Origin: Stromatinia cepivora | Lineage: Eukaryota; Ascomycota; Leotiomycetes; Helotiales; Sclerotiniaceae | DNA length: 64,000 nucleotides | NCBI GenBank assembly: GCA_014898415.1 | Contig: RCTD01000002.1 | Location: 744,001-808,000, forward strand | Reading direction: 5' to 3' | The notes under the pieces: model-generated | Told to the model about the DNA's origin: nothing | Database searches by the model: none | What the model saw: only the letters and a program-made list of their open reading frames with translations | Part shown: piece after piece, positions 11,283 through 23,576 of the stretch | How positions within the stretch are numbered: the stretch's first letter is position 1 | Layout: each line of letters starts with the position of its first letter | Program-made: the position numbers and the translations under genes

Positions 11283-12827
11283 ATGTCTGCGGATATCCCG
11301 CAGGCTGAAAATATCATGCCCTCCACCTCGAATTCCAACAATGAAAACCCCACCAACCCCTCCTCTCCAGCGGCGGTTAGTGCTCATTTGCGTGCGAGAA
11401 CAAATACGGCGGAAATTGATAGTACGATCATTCATCCTGGAAGTGTGAAGATTAATGTTACCGGTGCATTCATAGTCGATCAGGATTCTGCTTCCCCGAA
11501 GGAATTGAATGTGAACGAAAGGAATTATGATACCAAGGACATCCGACTGCCGAATCATACGGCGGTTGTCAGTCATATTGCTGTAGATGTACGGACCCAT
11601 TTCTTTGGATTATAGCCTGTGGTCCTCGAAAATTTACTGACATATGTGTAAGATTGGAGGTTCTTTAGCTAAACTCGTATACTTCTCGAGGGAGGCGCAT
11701 TCGCGCGAACCAGGCGGACGGCTTAATTTTATGAACTTTGAGACGGATCGGATAGATGATTGTGTGGAGTTTATGAAGCAGTTGCAGATTAAGCAACAGA
11801 AACTCAATGGATCGAGACCTGGGGATCTATGTGTGATGGCAACGGGTGGAGGGGCATACAAGTACTATGATAAGATTAAGGAAGCTTTAGGTGTGGATGT
11901 TATACGGGAGGATGAGATGGAATGTTTGATCATTGGTATGTCTCTCATGCGGCAAGGCTTTGGTTGCTGCACAATGCTAACGGACGAGTAAAAGGACTCG
12001 ATTTCTTCATTACCGAAATACCCCGCGAAGTATTCACATATAGCGAAAGAGATCCTATGCATTTCACCTCACCGAGCCCGGACATCTATCCATACCTCCT
12101 CGTCAATATAGGTAGTGGTGTATCCATGATAAAAGTATCCGGACCACGAGAGTACCAACGAGTTGGCGGGACCTCTCTCGGCGGCGGAACACTCTGGGGA
12201 TTACTTTCTCTTCTAACGGGAGCTCGAACATTCGATGATATGCTCGGCATGGCTGAACGGGGCGACAATGCCAAAGTCGACATGTTAGTAGGCGACATCT
12301 ACGGCACCGACTACGGTAAAATCGGACTCAAAAGCAGCACAATCGCAAGTTCATTCGGCAAAGTATTTCGCATGAAAAGGGAAGCTGAACGATTAGCCGA
12401 AGACTCAGGAGGACAAAACATGAGCGAAGAACCATCCTCTTCCTCTCACTCTACTGCAGACCCCCCATTTTCCCACGAAGATATTTCCCGGTCCCTGCTT
12501 TACGCAATATCTAACAATATCGGACAAATTGCATATTTACAATCAGAAAAACATTCTTTGTCAACGATATATTTTGGGGGAAGTTTCATAAGAGGCCATA
12601 GACAAACGATTAACACATTGAGTTACGCGATCAAATTCTGGAGTAACGGAGAGAAAAAGGCAATGTTTTTAAGACATGAAGGGTATCTTGGAAGTGTAGG
12701 AGCGTTTTTGAAGAGGAAACCGGAGGGATGGGGTAGGAGGATGAGTTTTGAGGAGAGTGAGACAGGGGTGAAGGATATCGGGGAGGAGTTGAAGGCATTG
12801 AGGAGGGAAATTAGCAGGGCTGAATAG
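11283..12827 (+). CDS. pantothenate kinase (eukaryotic type II)
   Basis: Three exons, 11283-11588, 11653-11935 and 11995-12827, give 473 residues. The enzyme phosphorylates pantothenate with ATP, the first step of CoA synthesis, in the cytosol. After a Ser/Thr-rich leader of about 95 residues comes the ASKHA-fold phosphate loop VDIGGSLAKLVYF. Then follow ATGGGAYKYYDK, the second phosphate motif VNIGSGVSMIKV, the family signature GGTSLGGGTLWGL and the adenosine-side motif YFGGSFIRG. The splice junctions fall inside VD/IGG and CLIIG/LDFF and both restore conserved motifs. A Ser-rich insert (about residues 343-365, SEEPSSSSHST) sits in a surface region where fungal PanKs vary. The length fits fungal members. 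All key motifs are present, so it should be active. Confidence 0.95.
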
Positions 12828-13746
12828 ATGATCATGGATGGATTGCTTTTTGGCTATTCGTACTAGTCTCTAGGGTTTGGGATAGATTTTTGATTGCCGG
12901 TGCGCTTGATATGCGGCAGCGGAAATATGGAAGTGGAAACTTCAATGCCTTGTCTCAGCGGAAGAGGAAGAGAAAGAAAGGGTTATAAAATAACTTCAAC
13001 AGTTGATAGAGATAGCGACGACAGGATTGGGATTGGGATATACAGCGATGGATAAGTAGGTAGGTAGGAATACTTAGCGAAAAAAAAAGTAAAGAAGAAT
13101 TACTGTATACTATTATTGAGTTTTCATCATATTCTGACTGCTGTTTGAATACTCCGTTCCGTATACGGTGTTAGTGTTCATGTTTAGGTCAGTTTTATAG
13201 GTTAGGTACCTAATCTTGTATATATACGTATATACAACTGAGAAATGAGACATGAGACATGAGAGATGAGAAATAAGGAATAAGGAATAAGGAATAAGGA
13301 ATAAGGAATAAGGAATAAGGAATAAGGAATAAGGAATAAGGAATAAGGAATAAGGAATAAGGAATAAGGAATAAGGAATAAGGAATAAGGAATAAGGAAT
13401 AAGGAATGAAACTTGATCATAGGTATAAATATGGGTATTCGTATTGGAACTAACTAGATAGATAACTTTCATGTGGCATGTGATGTGAGATGAGGTGAGA
13501 GAGATGTGGATTAGATAGATAAATAGATAGATATTTCATACATATATTTCGTTTCTATGCCTGTTTTCTTTTCTTCAACGTGTAGGTACTGCAGATATTG
13601 TATGATCTGAAATATACCTTTAACCGCTCCCTACTTGATGCTGTAGCTAGCTATCGCAGCGACTGAATTGCGCTTTGCACATGTTCCTGATATCGAGACT
13701 GAAAAGTCTCGAGAAAATAACATCACATCATATCATCCGCAACGAT
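12828..13746. other. intergenic region between convergent genes
   Basis: Shared 3' flank of pantothenate kinase (+) and the MIT protein (-). It contains the 7-bp minisatellite and a TAGA/GATA-type run at about 13512-13534. Confidence 0.6.
13272..13407. repeat. minisatellite, about 19 copies of AAGGAAT
   Basis: The 7-bp unit AAGGAAT repeats without visible variation over about 135 bp, flanked by degenerate relatives (GAAATGAGACATGAGACATG) on the left. Its translation on the minus strand is a periodic IPYSLFL peptide, an artefact of the repeat. Confidence 0.95.
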
Positions 13747-15451
13747 CTATCCCGCCATAAACCTTCCACTGCCTACTTCCTTCTCTCTGCCTTCCTTCAT
13801 ATCCTTCCCACTCACACCATTCACAGCATTTCCATCTTTCACACTCCCGTCCCTTGATTCGGGCCTTTTCAAACTCGATTCTTTATTATCTCTTCTGGTT
13901 TTCGCTCCCGCCTTCAATATATCCCACCTATTCCTATACTTGACGACTGTTTCTCTCAACTTTTCGTTTTCGCGGAATAGTCTCTCGTTTTCTTTATTTC
14001 TTATCCTCATTTGTTCTTCGAGTTCTATTAATCTCCTTCTGATCATTTCATCATTTGGTCCTCCACCTGGACTTCTATCTTCAGGACGCATTAGACGTAT
14101 ACTTTCTTGTAGAGCCATACTACTATTCTGCGCTGCCATTTCGAATGCATGGAGTCGATTGCTGAGTTTGTCAATACATTGCTTGAGACTCTTGTTTTCA
14201 AGATCTAGTTCCTCGATGCGAGTATCTGTTTCTCTACCAGCAAGACGACGATTTCGTTTCGAGTTGCTCGGAGAATTAGGCATTGGCGTTTCACGGGCAT
14301 CGACAAAATCATCCTCATCATTTGGATCAGGGAATAGGTCGGGATCTGCGCTATGCATGGAAGCTGCTAAACGACGTTGTTCTTTTTTCTCAAAGGAGAG
14401 AATATGTGCATATGATACAGTGTGACCAGTGGTAGGAACGACGTAAAAGGAATCATTGCCTGGATGACCATCACGAGCCATTGCACGAAGAGCTGGTTTA
14501 GATATGTACTTGGTGAGATCAGGCTCTTCAGTAGGCATTCTTTCTCTGCTTCGGGGTTTACTTTTGCGAGTGGTTGTAGATGGTATCTCTGGTGACGTTG
14601 GAGACGAATCGGTTTCCGAGAATAGAGGTAAGCCAGCGAAAGCCAAAGGGGCTGATAACTTATAGACGACACTATTGAAGGCACTGTAGAACTTAGAGAA
14701 ACCCTCATCTTGGGCAATTGCACGAGATGATTTGGGCTCGGCTACCGCAGATGTTCGTGATGTAGAAGTTTGAGGGTCTGCTTTGTTTTGTGTAGGTTGG
14801 GGAGGAACCCAACTGGGCCTAGACGTACTATGCTCTGGAATGGGTGGAACTTTCGGTCGTTTGCTAGCGTCTCGGCGTCCCTCAATACTTCCTGGAGCTT
14901 GTAGAGATGATGTACTTGGTGAGAGAGGCTGGCGATTATGACCTGAGCGTATACCTCTTGCAGAAGCTAGATTACTAGCGATTGAAGAAGAAAGTTCGCG
15001 CGGAGGAAGGCGCCTAGGGGTTTGCGAGCTTGTGGCATTCCGAGCAGTGGATGCGCGAGGGCCAAGGTCTGATTTCGAGGCGCGTAATTCTGCTACAGCC
15101 GCAGATGGCGATACCGATTTCTCCGTGACTGTTTTAATCTCTGTTTCGTTGGCGTTCGGAGTTACGGGATGTTCGGTGGGGTATCGAAGGAGTTCTGAGA
15201 GTCGTTGGTGATGTTGTTCTAGAAGTCTTAAAGTCCTCAGAGCTTCTGCGCTTCCAGTTCCTGATGCAGCTTTTGCAAATTCTCCGGCAGCCAAGGCATG
15301 TTCATTTATTGCAACAGTTGTATCGGAACTATGCGTCGCAACAGCTGCAGCACGAGCATGATCATGGGCCTAAATTATTTATCAGTTTAAGGGGAAGATG
15401 ATGTTTGAGCGAATGATAGGAACATACCAGGACCAAGGAGGAAGCTTCCAT
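13747..15451 (-). CDS. MIT-domain coiled-coil protein, Atg38/NRBF2-like candidate
   Basis: Two exons, complement of 13747-15369 and 15428-15451, give 548 residues. The eight-codon first exon MEASSLVL joins AHDHARAAAVATHS, completing an N-terminal three-helix MIT-like domain (to about residue 75, with LRTLRLLEQHHQRLSELL). A long Ser/Pro-rich disordered segment follows, then a short conserved-looking hydrophobic block near FYSAFNSVVYKLSAPLAFAG. The C-terminal coiled coil has leucine heptads (about residues 390-500, with DLENKSLKQCIDKLSNRL and RRRLIELEEQMRIRNKENE). MIT plus C-terminal coiled coil is the architecture of Atg38/NRBF2, the dimeric regulator of the Vps34 PI3-kinase complex in autophagy. 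That identity is inferred from architecture only; another MIT adaptor is possible. Confidence 0.75.
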
Positions 15452-16836
15452 GGTACTCAAGTCTATGAATATATCTCTAACATGCAGTCAACTCTTGAGA
15501 AAGTCGAAAAGTTGATTTGAGTGAGTAGTATTGGTTGTACGTTCAAATGTTTGGAGAATGAGAGATAAGACAATATGTAGGTATGCGGTCATCGGATAGG
15601 GATAGATTCCGAAATTGCTTATCTTTTAGGCTAACGCGGCTAGTTCTGCACCGTACAGGGAATAAAGGACTGTACGGAGTAGACTTCCAAACATATAACA
15701 CAATACTACCTAAAACCTAAATACTACCTAGTGCTCCCATTACGATAAAACATATTGTATTGAAAACTTCGCATCTCTAGTATAAATTCCAAGTTTAAGT
15801 ATATCTACCTAAGTAGATATGGAGTTAAGAGTTAAAGCAATGTCATCTACATTCTTCCTACCCTTTTATCAAAGCAATTATCATCACGCCCAGCATAACT
15901 TACCATAACCATAATGAATCCAAAATGATGAGCTCAAGCGCGCCCATTCCTGGGCAGCTTACTGAGTAAATATGTTGAAATTATCTAGATCCTTCATGGG
16001 CCCCGTTTAACATATCAAGAAGCTTTCCTACTTGAAAAGGACAATGATGAAACACCAGTCTACTAGGTAGAATAGCATGACAGTAGGGTAAAATGGTGAA
16101 AATACCTACCTAGTAAGATTACCTACGTAGATATATATCTACCCTGTGCCTGGAAATCAATGTCCTATATCCAAACCCAAAAACTGCGCGGCAGTATCTT
16201 CCTTGCTTTTGCCTTGCATAATTCGAATTCTCGGCTTACCAATGACGTGAGGAGGTTACCAAGACAAGACAGAGCTCATGGGTTCGTTAATGACAGGCAG
16301 GCTTACGAAGTTATTGAACTTCCTACCGAGTTTTGATAAGTAGAAGGAAGGTACTAGGTAGATAGGAACCATGAAGAAATAAAACTCTTTGAAAAGGTCC
16401 TTTGCAGTATCAGTGTTTGTTTGTTTGTTTGTTTATTTGTTTATTTATTTATATTTGACAATTTATACCATCCCATATTAAATATCAATTGGAGAAAAAA
16501 AACAAAAACCCATTGGAGCTTCAGTATTCACGCGTCATATTGTTCAAGTTTTCCGAATAGAGAAGGACATTCATGATCTCTAATCTAGAAACAAATCTCA
16601 TTCCAGCCCGATTTCGAATTCACGATCATACCTACCTCCTACCTTGAATTGATTCCATAGAGTTTGAATCTATCCTCCGAGCTTACTTACCTGCTCCTAA
16701 ATCACATACTTTATGTTGCCCTGCATATCAATATCTCGAATTCGAAAGATTGTGCTACACCTGCGATCCATTCTTCCTCAGTGCATGCTAGATCCCATTT
16801 ATTCAATCTTCCAGGTTCCTGGTTGATTCCCCCGCC
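15452..16836. other. intergenic region between divergent genes
   Basis: Holds the promoters of the MIT protein and the LAM gene. No gene is seen. A tetranucleotide run lies at 16414-16453. Scattered CCTACCTAG/CTAGGTAG words occur near 15700-16360. Confidence 0.5.
16414..16453. repeat. GTTT/ATTT tetranucleotide microsatellite
   Basis: GTTTGTTTGTTTGTTTGTTT grades into ATTTGTTTATTTATTTAT. Confidence 0.9.
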
Positions 16837-19800
16837 ATGGACGACATTCCCGCCTCGCCCACTGCCTCCGAATCTTCCAAATCGACTGGTATTTTTTCGA
16901 AGTCGCGAAACGTCAGAAGGCATAGAAATTCAACATCACATTCAGTGAGGAGCGGCGCAAGTGAGATCTCGCACGGAATCCGCGCCTCATTAGAAGGGGC
17001 GATGGATAAGTTTAAAGGGAATTCGGATTCTGAGACGGAAAGCCATGCATCGAATAATCTCAAGAAGTTTGTGCCAAAAGGATTCGAATCGAAAAAGAAG
17101 CGATTACAACGAGAGGAGGCCGAACGTTGTTTGGCAGAAGAGGTAGCTAGAGGAAGAGATGTTGCTGAAAGAGGAACTTTGGAAGATGGTACCAGGAATC
17201 CCATCAATAGAAATCTCTCGGGTGGAAGTAGTTTGTTAACATATGATTCGGAAACTGAATCGTAAGTAATCTATTCTTTCCATTGTTGTTTGGATTTGAT
17301 TGCTCTCCTTTTTTTTTCTCTTATTTTCTCATCTCCCTTTTCTCTTCTCACCGACATTATCTGTCAATAATCCCGCGTCGCGGTTATTTCATGGTTTGGG
17401 GATTACGATGAGACATGGTTTAAAAAGCGAAAGGCTCGGGAAGACCTATTAGGGGCATCTCAGGTGTCACAACCACAACATTACAGGCTCCTCCCCATCA
17501 ACCTCGTCAATCTTGCATACAGTACAGTTGTACCCCAAAACCACAACATCAACATCGCATTGTCATTAAGTTGCTCTACTTGCATTTACTACCTATTTTC
17601 TCATACATCTCACAACATTTTGCGTATTTTTAGCATAGGGCTGTGCTTTGACATGTGGAGAATTGATCTTGGCTTTGGGCGAAATTAAGTTTCTAATTCA
17701 AATTGCTACTTTGATAGGGCCGGCGAAACACGTCCACCATTGACTACGCATCCTTCGCATACTGGATATCTTACTTCCTCCTCCCCACTCATACATACAT
17801 CTACACTTCCACAAATCGGACCTTTACTCACTCAAGCAGAAGGGGAACCCTTTCCAACCGACTCCACAGACAGTCTGTCTGCCTCAGAGTCAGCAATCAA
17901 GAGCCTCTCCCAAAACCTTCGAGCGCCCGCCGACGGAACTCAGAGACGATCGTCTTCGCCAGTTGGTAGATTAAAGGACGTTTTTAAACCAAGGCGTGGA
18001 TCAAGCACAAATACAAGTCCAGACCGCAAAGCTGGAGGGGGAGGGGCCGAGCAATCACTAAATACCAAGGACGGTGGGGCTGATTCCAGGCGGGGAAGTC
18101 TCATAACTGCTAAAGTTGGTTCGATATTCTCTGACAAACAGTTACCCCCCGGCAAGTCCAGATCTACAACCTCATCTCCCGAGAGGCCACAAGTGCCACA
18201 AGTGGGAAAGAAGCTCATTACCATTGATACGAATCCCCGGCCGCAAACTCCACCCTCCGCGAACAAGCCAGCCCCTCTTATCGTTAATACACCTCCAACA
18301 CCAATCGATACAAGATCATCGCAATTTACTTCTGCCACTAGCCCGGATTCGCCCACCCGATCCGCTTCAAATGTTGTAGTTTCTCCTTCTGGAAATATGA
18401 TATCACATCGACGAATTCGATCAGGTTCTACTTCAGGAGTACCTAGTAAATTATCTAACAGCCAATCTGTGCCATTAACCCCAACACCAGAGAACGGAGC
18501 GGTTACATCAGGTCAGGGTCAATCAGGGTTTTTCTCGTCAGTCTTTTCTGCCGCTCAGAACGCTGCGAACACGCTGAGCAGCAGTATCGCCAATACATCA
18601 GTCCCAGGGGGAACAAGAAGTAGGGGCGGTGCACAAACAATACAAGAGATTGAGAGCCCGGAAGTCGAAGCATTAGGAGAAAAGATAAATTCAGACAATC
18701 TTATGGAAGAGAAAGAGCCGGCGGTTAAAACGTTGGGCATGGGCGATCTTAGCCTAAGCCAATTTGGAATTTCAGAAGAAGGAAATATCCCAACAATGCC
18801 GAAATATCCAGAAGAAGCCCGAGGAAGGTCTGAACCAGCTAAGGATGACCATTTCTTCGCGAATCGTTCGGCCACAGCACCAAATCTGTTGACTGGTGAA
18901 AATCTCGAAGCTGTCTCCACACCTCAAATCGAAGATCTACATTGTCTTGCTCGTCCACGTTCTGTATACGCACCAAGCACAACTGGAGATCGAACTCCTC
19001 CAAATGGATCTTTATCCGAAGGAAAATCTGGTATTCATCGTAGCGGTAGTATTCGAAGTGCTATCAAACGCAGAAAAAGGGGTAGTTCTGCAGCAACCGG
19101 CACAACAGTTGGAGCTGCAATTGCTGCAGCTAATTCCTCTATCGGAAGCCCAGGCTCGGGTGCGCCGAAAATCACTGGATTTGCTGTAGCCAGCAAGAAG
19201 AGGAATCGGGACTTTCATGCCCTATTCAGAAGTGTACCTGACGATGACTATCTTATCGAAGATTATAGTTGCGCTTTACAAAGAGAAATTCTTGCCCACG
19301 GTCGATTGTACGTATCCGAAGGTCACCTATGTTTTAGTAGCAATATCTTTGGTTGGGTCACAACGTTGGTCATGAGCTTCGACGAGATCATATCAGTAGA
19401 GAAGAGAAGTACGGCACTGCTTTTCAAGAACGGTTTGATGATCTCGACATTACATGCCAAAAATATTTTTGCTAGTTTTACAAGTCGTGATTCAACGTAC
19501 GATCTCATAGTTGGTATATGGAAGATTGGCCACCCAAATTTGCGAAGTTCCCTAAATGGCGTCACCCTTGAAGAGACTGGTGGTGGTGATAAGACCGAAA
19601 AATATGATGGCATAGCTCCTCCCTCTCGTCCTGGCAGTATTTCACAATCTTCAGATGATAGCGTAGGGAGCGGGGAAATATATGATGAAGATGAAGACGA
19701 TGAAGATGGCATGAGCTTCACCCAAGCCGATGGTAGCGTTGTGGGTAGCGAGTCGGGTGAAAAGGTTGTTAGTCGAAAGGCATCAGCTGCTATTGTGGCA

Positions 19801-21083
19801 AATGGAGTTCAGAGCGAAGGAGGTAAACAGGCTAGTCCAACAGCTGCGGTAGACTTTCCTGGTCCAGCCACACATGCACCAACAAATTGCTCTGACTGCG
19901 ACACACATTACGCGAAGATTCTTGCGGACGAAATCATTCCAGCACCTCTCGGGAAGGTCTATAGTCTTATGTTTGGACCTGCATCTATCACTTGGATGCG
20001 GGATTGGCTCACCAATGAACAAAAATGTCTCGAGTTGAATTATGATGAGAACGCCAAAATCCCTTTGTCCTTAGAAAATAAGGTTCGAAATTATTCATAC
20101 ATCAAGCCATTAAATGGTGCTATTGGTCCTAAGCAAACCAAATGTGTTTCTACAGAAACTCTGGATGCTATGGATCTTGAGAAGGCAGTTTCTGTGACGA
20201 TATCGACTGTAACCCCGGATGTACCTAGTGGTAATGTTTTCAGTACCAAGACTAGGTATTGTCTTTCATGGTCAGAAGGCAATGGAACTCGATTGCAAGT
20301 CAACTGCGCAATTGAGTGGACTGGTAAGAGTTGGCTGAAAAGTAAGTCCACTTGTCATTTTTAATCTCACATAGCAAGGATACTAATTCAAAAACAGCTC
20401 CAATCGAAAAAGGTGCCAATGACGGTCAAGTGCAATATACGAAAGATGTTATCGCAGCGCTTAAAGCAGCTGTCGGTACCCGTCGTTCTGGAGCACCAGG
20501 CACTACCGGTAAAGGCAAAAAGAAAGGTCGCAAAGGATCAAAAGCAAATAATCTTAGCAAAGTTACTGATGGTGCTTCTGAGACCAAACCCGAGGCAACC
20601 AATTGGGGTCTGTTCGAGCCGGTTCGCGGTGTATTTGAGCCGATTGTCGATATTGTCAAACCACTAATGACGGGCAATATACTATACGGGCTTTTAGTCG
20701 GACTTCTAGTAGCAAGTTGGTTCCGCTTCGGATTTCCTATTGGAGGTGGTGGGAATAGAGATTTGAGTTTGAGCTATCTAGGTACTCCGGAAAGAATCGC
20801 AGCGTATGAAGAGATTTGGAGGAAAGAAGAAAGTGAACTTTGGTTGTGGCTAGAGGAGAGGGCAGGAATGGATAGATTAAGAGATGTGGGAAGGATGCCG
20901 ATCGAGAGATTAGATGTGGTAGATAGATTGAAGAGTGAGAGCATGGAGGAGAGGGAGGTAGAAGAAGCGATCAGAATTACGGAGGAGAAATTGTTGGTTT
21001 TGAAGGATGTGGTAGGCAAGAAAAGGGATAAGACGAAAAAGTCACAAACGCAGGAGCAGGCGAGTTCTTCTAGTGTAGTTTAG
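16837..21083 (+). CDS. LAM/GRAMD1-type sterol transfer protein (GRAM-VASt-TM)
   Basis: Three exons, 16837-17261, 17718-20341 and 20398-21083, give about 1,244 residues. Residues 1-625 are mostly Ser/Pro-rich and disordered. A GRAM domain lies at about 627-745 (NRDFHALFRSVPDDDYLIED, then LYVSEGHLCFSSNIFGW). A VASt (StART-like) domain lies at about 860-1040 (FGPASITWMRDWL, then SYIKPLNGAIGPKQTKC). A single membrane helix follows at about 1111-1133 (ILYGLLVGLLVASWFRFGF), and a charged C-terminal tail. LAM proteins are ER-anchored at contact sites with plasma membrane, mitochondria or vacuole and move sterol between membranes through VASt. This architecture has one VASt, as in Lam5/Lam6, whereas Lam2/Lam4 have two. 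Intron 1 (about 456 bp) is long for this window; its boundaries preserve frame but deserve a transcript check. Confidence 0.9.
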
Positions 21084-21969
21084 CGTTTTTGTTTTCTGGC
21101 GAGATGAGTACCTCTGGGAGGATGGATCGGTGGATATATATGAGGTTGAAAGATGTCAAAGACATACAGCGAGAGATATATGGCATATGGCATATGATAT
21201 GATGCCATGCAGCATGGAGCAAACATCATATTCTACAGCGTAAAAGCTCTACTCAGCACAATACCACACACAGATATTACTGTTGTGTTTTCTTTTCCTT
21301 TTCACTTTCCTTTGTTTTTGATACTGATATTATTCATATGTTTGGCTGGATTGGGATTCGTTCAATGGGTGGACATCAATGGTGTTTGGGTTTGGGCATG
21401 GGGAAAGGTATAACATAGAGAGGATTGTATTGACTGGCATATCTGCTATAGCGTTTCATTTTTTTGGTTTTTTTTGGGGGGGGGGGGGGGTTGTTGTATA
21501 TTGTTTGTTTCATGGAGGTATTTGTGGGGAAGATGAGGGGATGGGGAAAGAGTGGGAAATAAGATGGTTTGGGCATTTAGTGGTTTTGGTGGTGGGTTGA
21601 GTTTAGGTGGTTGAGTTGTAGGGAGATATAAATGAAATGAAATGGATATATTATTTAGTACCTGGTATCTAATATCTTTTTGAGTGTATGTGATTTGATG
21701 GTTTGAATTGATTGTGAATTGATTTTATGTGATTAGGATTTAAAGTCCATGAATTGAAGATTGAGGATTGAAGATTGAAGTGAGGGAGATGGTGTGGTCT
21801 CAACTGGTATGAGGTGAGGTTGATCTCAGTATTTCACTCTTCATCTTTCAGTAGGTAGGTAGGTGGGTACCTGTTGACTTTGTATTCTCAATTCTAGGGT
21901 GGTGGTGAATTGTAGGTTGTGAATTGATTTTGAATTGATTGTGACCTGATGTGACCTGATGTGACCTGG

Positions 21970-22133
21970 TTGGAGTGAATGTGCTTGTTGATTTGTATTG
22001 GGATATAATCAAGAAAAACCCTGGAATGGAAGGAGAAGTTGGGTAGTATTGTTGGAGTGAATGTGCTTGTTGATTTGTATTGGGATATAATCAAGAAAAA
22101 CCCTGGAATGGAAGGAGAAGTTGGGTAGTATTG
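21970..22133. repeat. exact tandem duplication, 2 x 82 bp
   Basis: The segment 21970-22051 (begins TTGGAGTGAATGTGC, ends TGGGTAGTATTG) is repeated base for base at 22052-22133. Three copies of GTGACCTGAT/GTGACCTGGT lie immediately upstream at 21941-21970. Confidence 0.95.
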
Positions 22134-23286
22134 TTCGATTGTGCTGGATTTCATTGGACTGTGTTGGACTTTGTATAAGATTGGTTATTTTATTCACTGT
22201 TGTTGTATCATGTGGATGTGGATGTGGAGGATGTGGATATTGTGTTGGTTTGGTTTGAGGTTGAGCTGAGGGGGTGGTGTGATAAGGGGGGATGTGGAGG
22301 GAGGAGAAGGAGGGGAGGGAGGGAATTCGAAAGGAGCGAGATGAAAGGAAGGGAGGGGGTTTGGATAGGATGAGATAAAAAGGAGGAGTATTATAATACC
22401 GATAGGTAGAAAGAGAGCATTGATTTTGATTAGCTAGTTAGGACTAACTATATGTAGATTAATTACAATTGATACCTAAGAATCAATGTGGATATTTAAA
22501 GAAGAGGAGGGGATCCATTGTAAGAAAATGGGATGGATGGAGAGAAATAATGAAGGGGGTGGAAGGAAGGGAGGTGTGAGAATGAAGGGGATAGTAGATG
22601 GATATTTATGAGGCAAGATGGGATTTGTGGATGAAAATTGGAGGGTGAAGATAAAGTAGAACCTATATTTTGATGTAGTATTAATTGGGGGAGGAGAGTT
22701 GGTGGTAGGGTAGGAGGTATAAGAAGAGTAGAAGATTGTGAATGAATGGCTTTTGGTGTTAGTGAAAGAGAAGAGCTTCTATCGGTATTGTTCTTCTTGT
22801 TGTGGTTGTCTTGGTTAAATTAGGGGTGGTGTAATAGAAGGAAATGGAAGAGAGGAAGGAAAGAAAGAAAGAAAGAAAGGAAATTTCTAAAGTAGATATA
22901 TGAAGTAAGAATAATGTAAGGATTCGAACCGAAAGATATGAGATTGCTTTTTCTGTGGCTAACCCACTGACAAGATGGGTAGATGGGTACCTGAAGATAT
23001 GTCTCACACCTTGATCAAAAAAAAGGAAATACTCATCTGATAATCTGAATCTGATAGGACTAATGTGGCTAATCCGTCTTTAATCTAACGAAGCTTATTT
23101 TGTATTGATTGGATGAAGGAAAGGAAGTGTGTATTTGTTGTAGAAGATGTTTCGGAGAATATATTCATTGTTCAGTTTGTATCTAGCTAGATTATAATAC
23201 CAATACTATTGTTTAGTGATACTGTTCTAGTGCCTTATGGTACTATTGATCATTACTTAAAGAATTTGTATAAGGGACCTTGAATG

Positions 23287-23308
23287 ATATATATATATAT
23301 ATATATAT
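23287..23308. repeat. (AT)n dinucleotide microsatellite
   Basis: About eleven AT units in a row. Confidence 0.9.
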
Positions 23309-23527
23309 TTGTTTTGTAGTCTCCTACCTAAAAGAAAGAAAAGATGTATTAATAAGGTATCAATTCAACTCAGCCAATGAAATCATCCACTTATCTTATT
23401 CGTAGAGTAGAGTGGGAGAAAGAGACAAGTTTAATAAATCCTTGAACCATGCTTCACAACCCATGCATAAGCTATACTACAATGCCAGCACAACACAACT
23501 CGAGTAAAGTACCGGTAAACCTTTTGC

Positions 23528-23576
23528 ATGAAAATTCTCTCTCTCTGTCTCTTTCCCTCTCTCTCTCTCTTCTTCT
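23528..23576. repeat. CT-rich pyrimidine tract
   Basis: Near-continuous CTCTCT with few interruptions, of the kind often found in fungal promoter regions. Confidence 0.7.

Noticed and set aside
13113..13472. Minus-strand frames encoding repeated IPYSLFL peptides
   Set aside because: They are translations of the 7-bp minisatellite, open in several frames only because the unit has no stop; there are no gene features around them.
22920..22990. tRNA-like motif (GGATTCGAACC, reverse of a T-arm) on the minus strand
   Set aside because: The flanking bases do not form a five-pair T stem or an acceptor stem, and no D arm or anticodon stem could be drawn.
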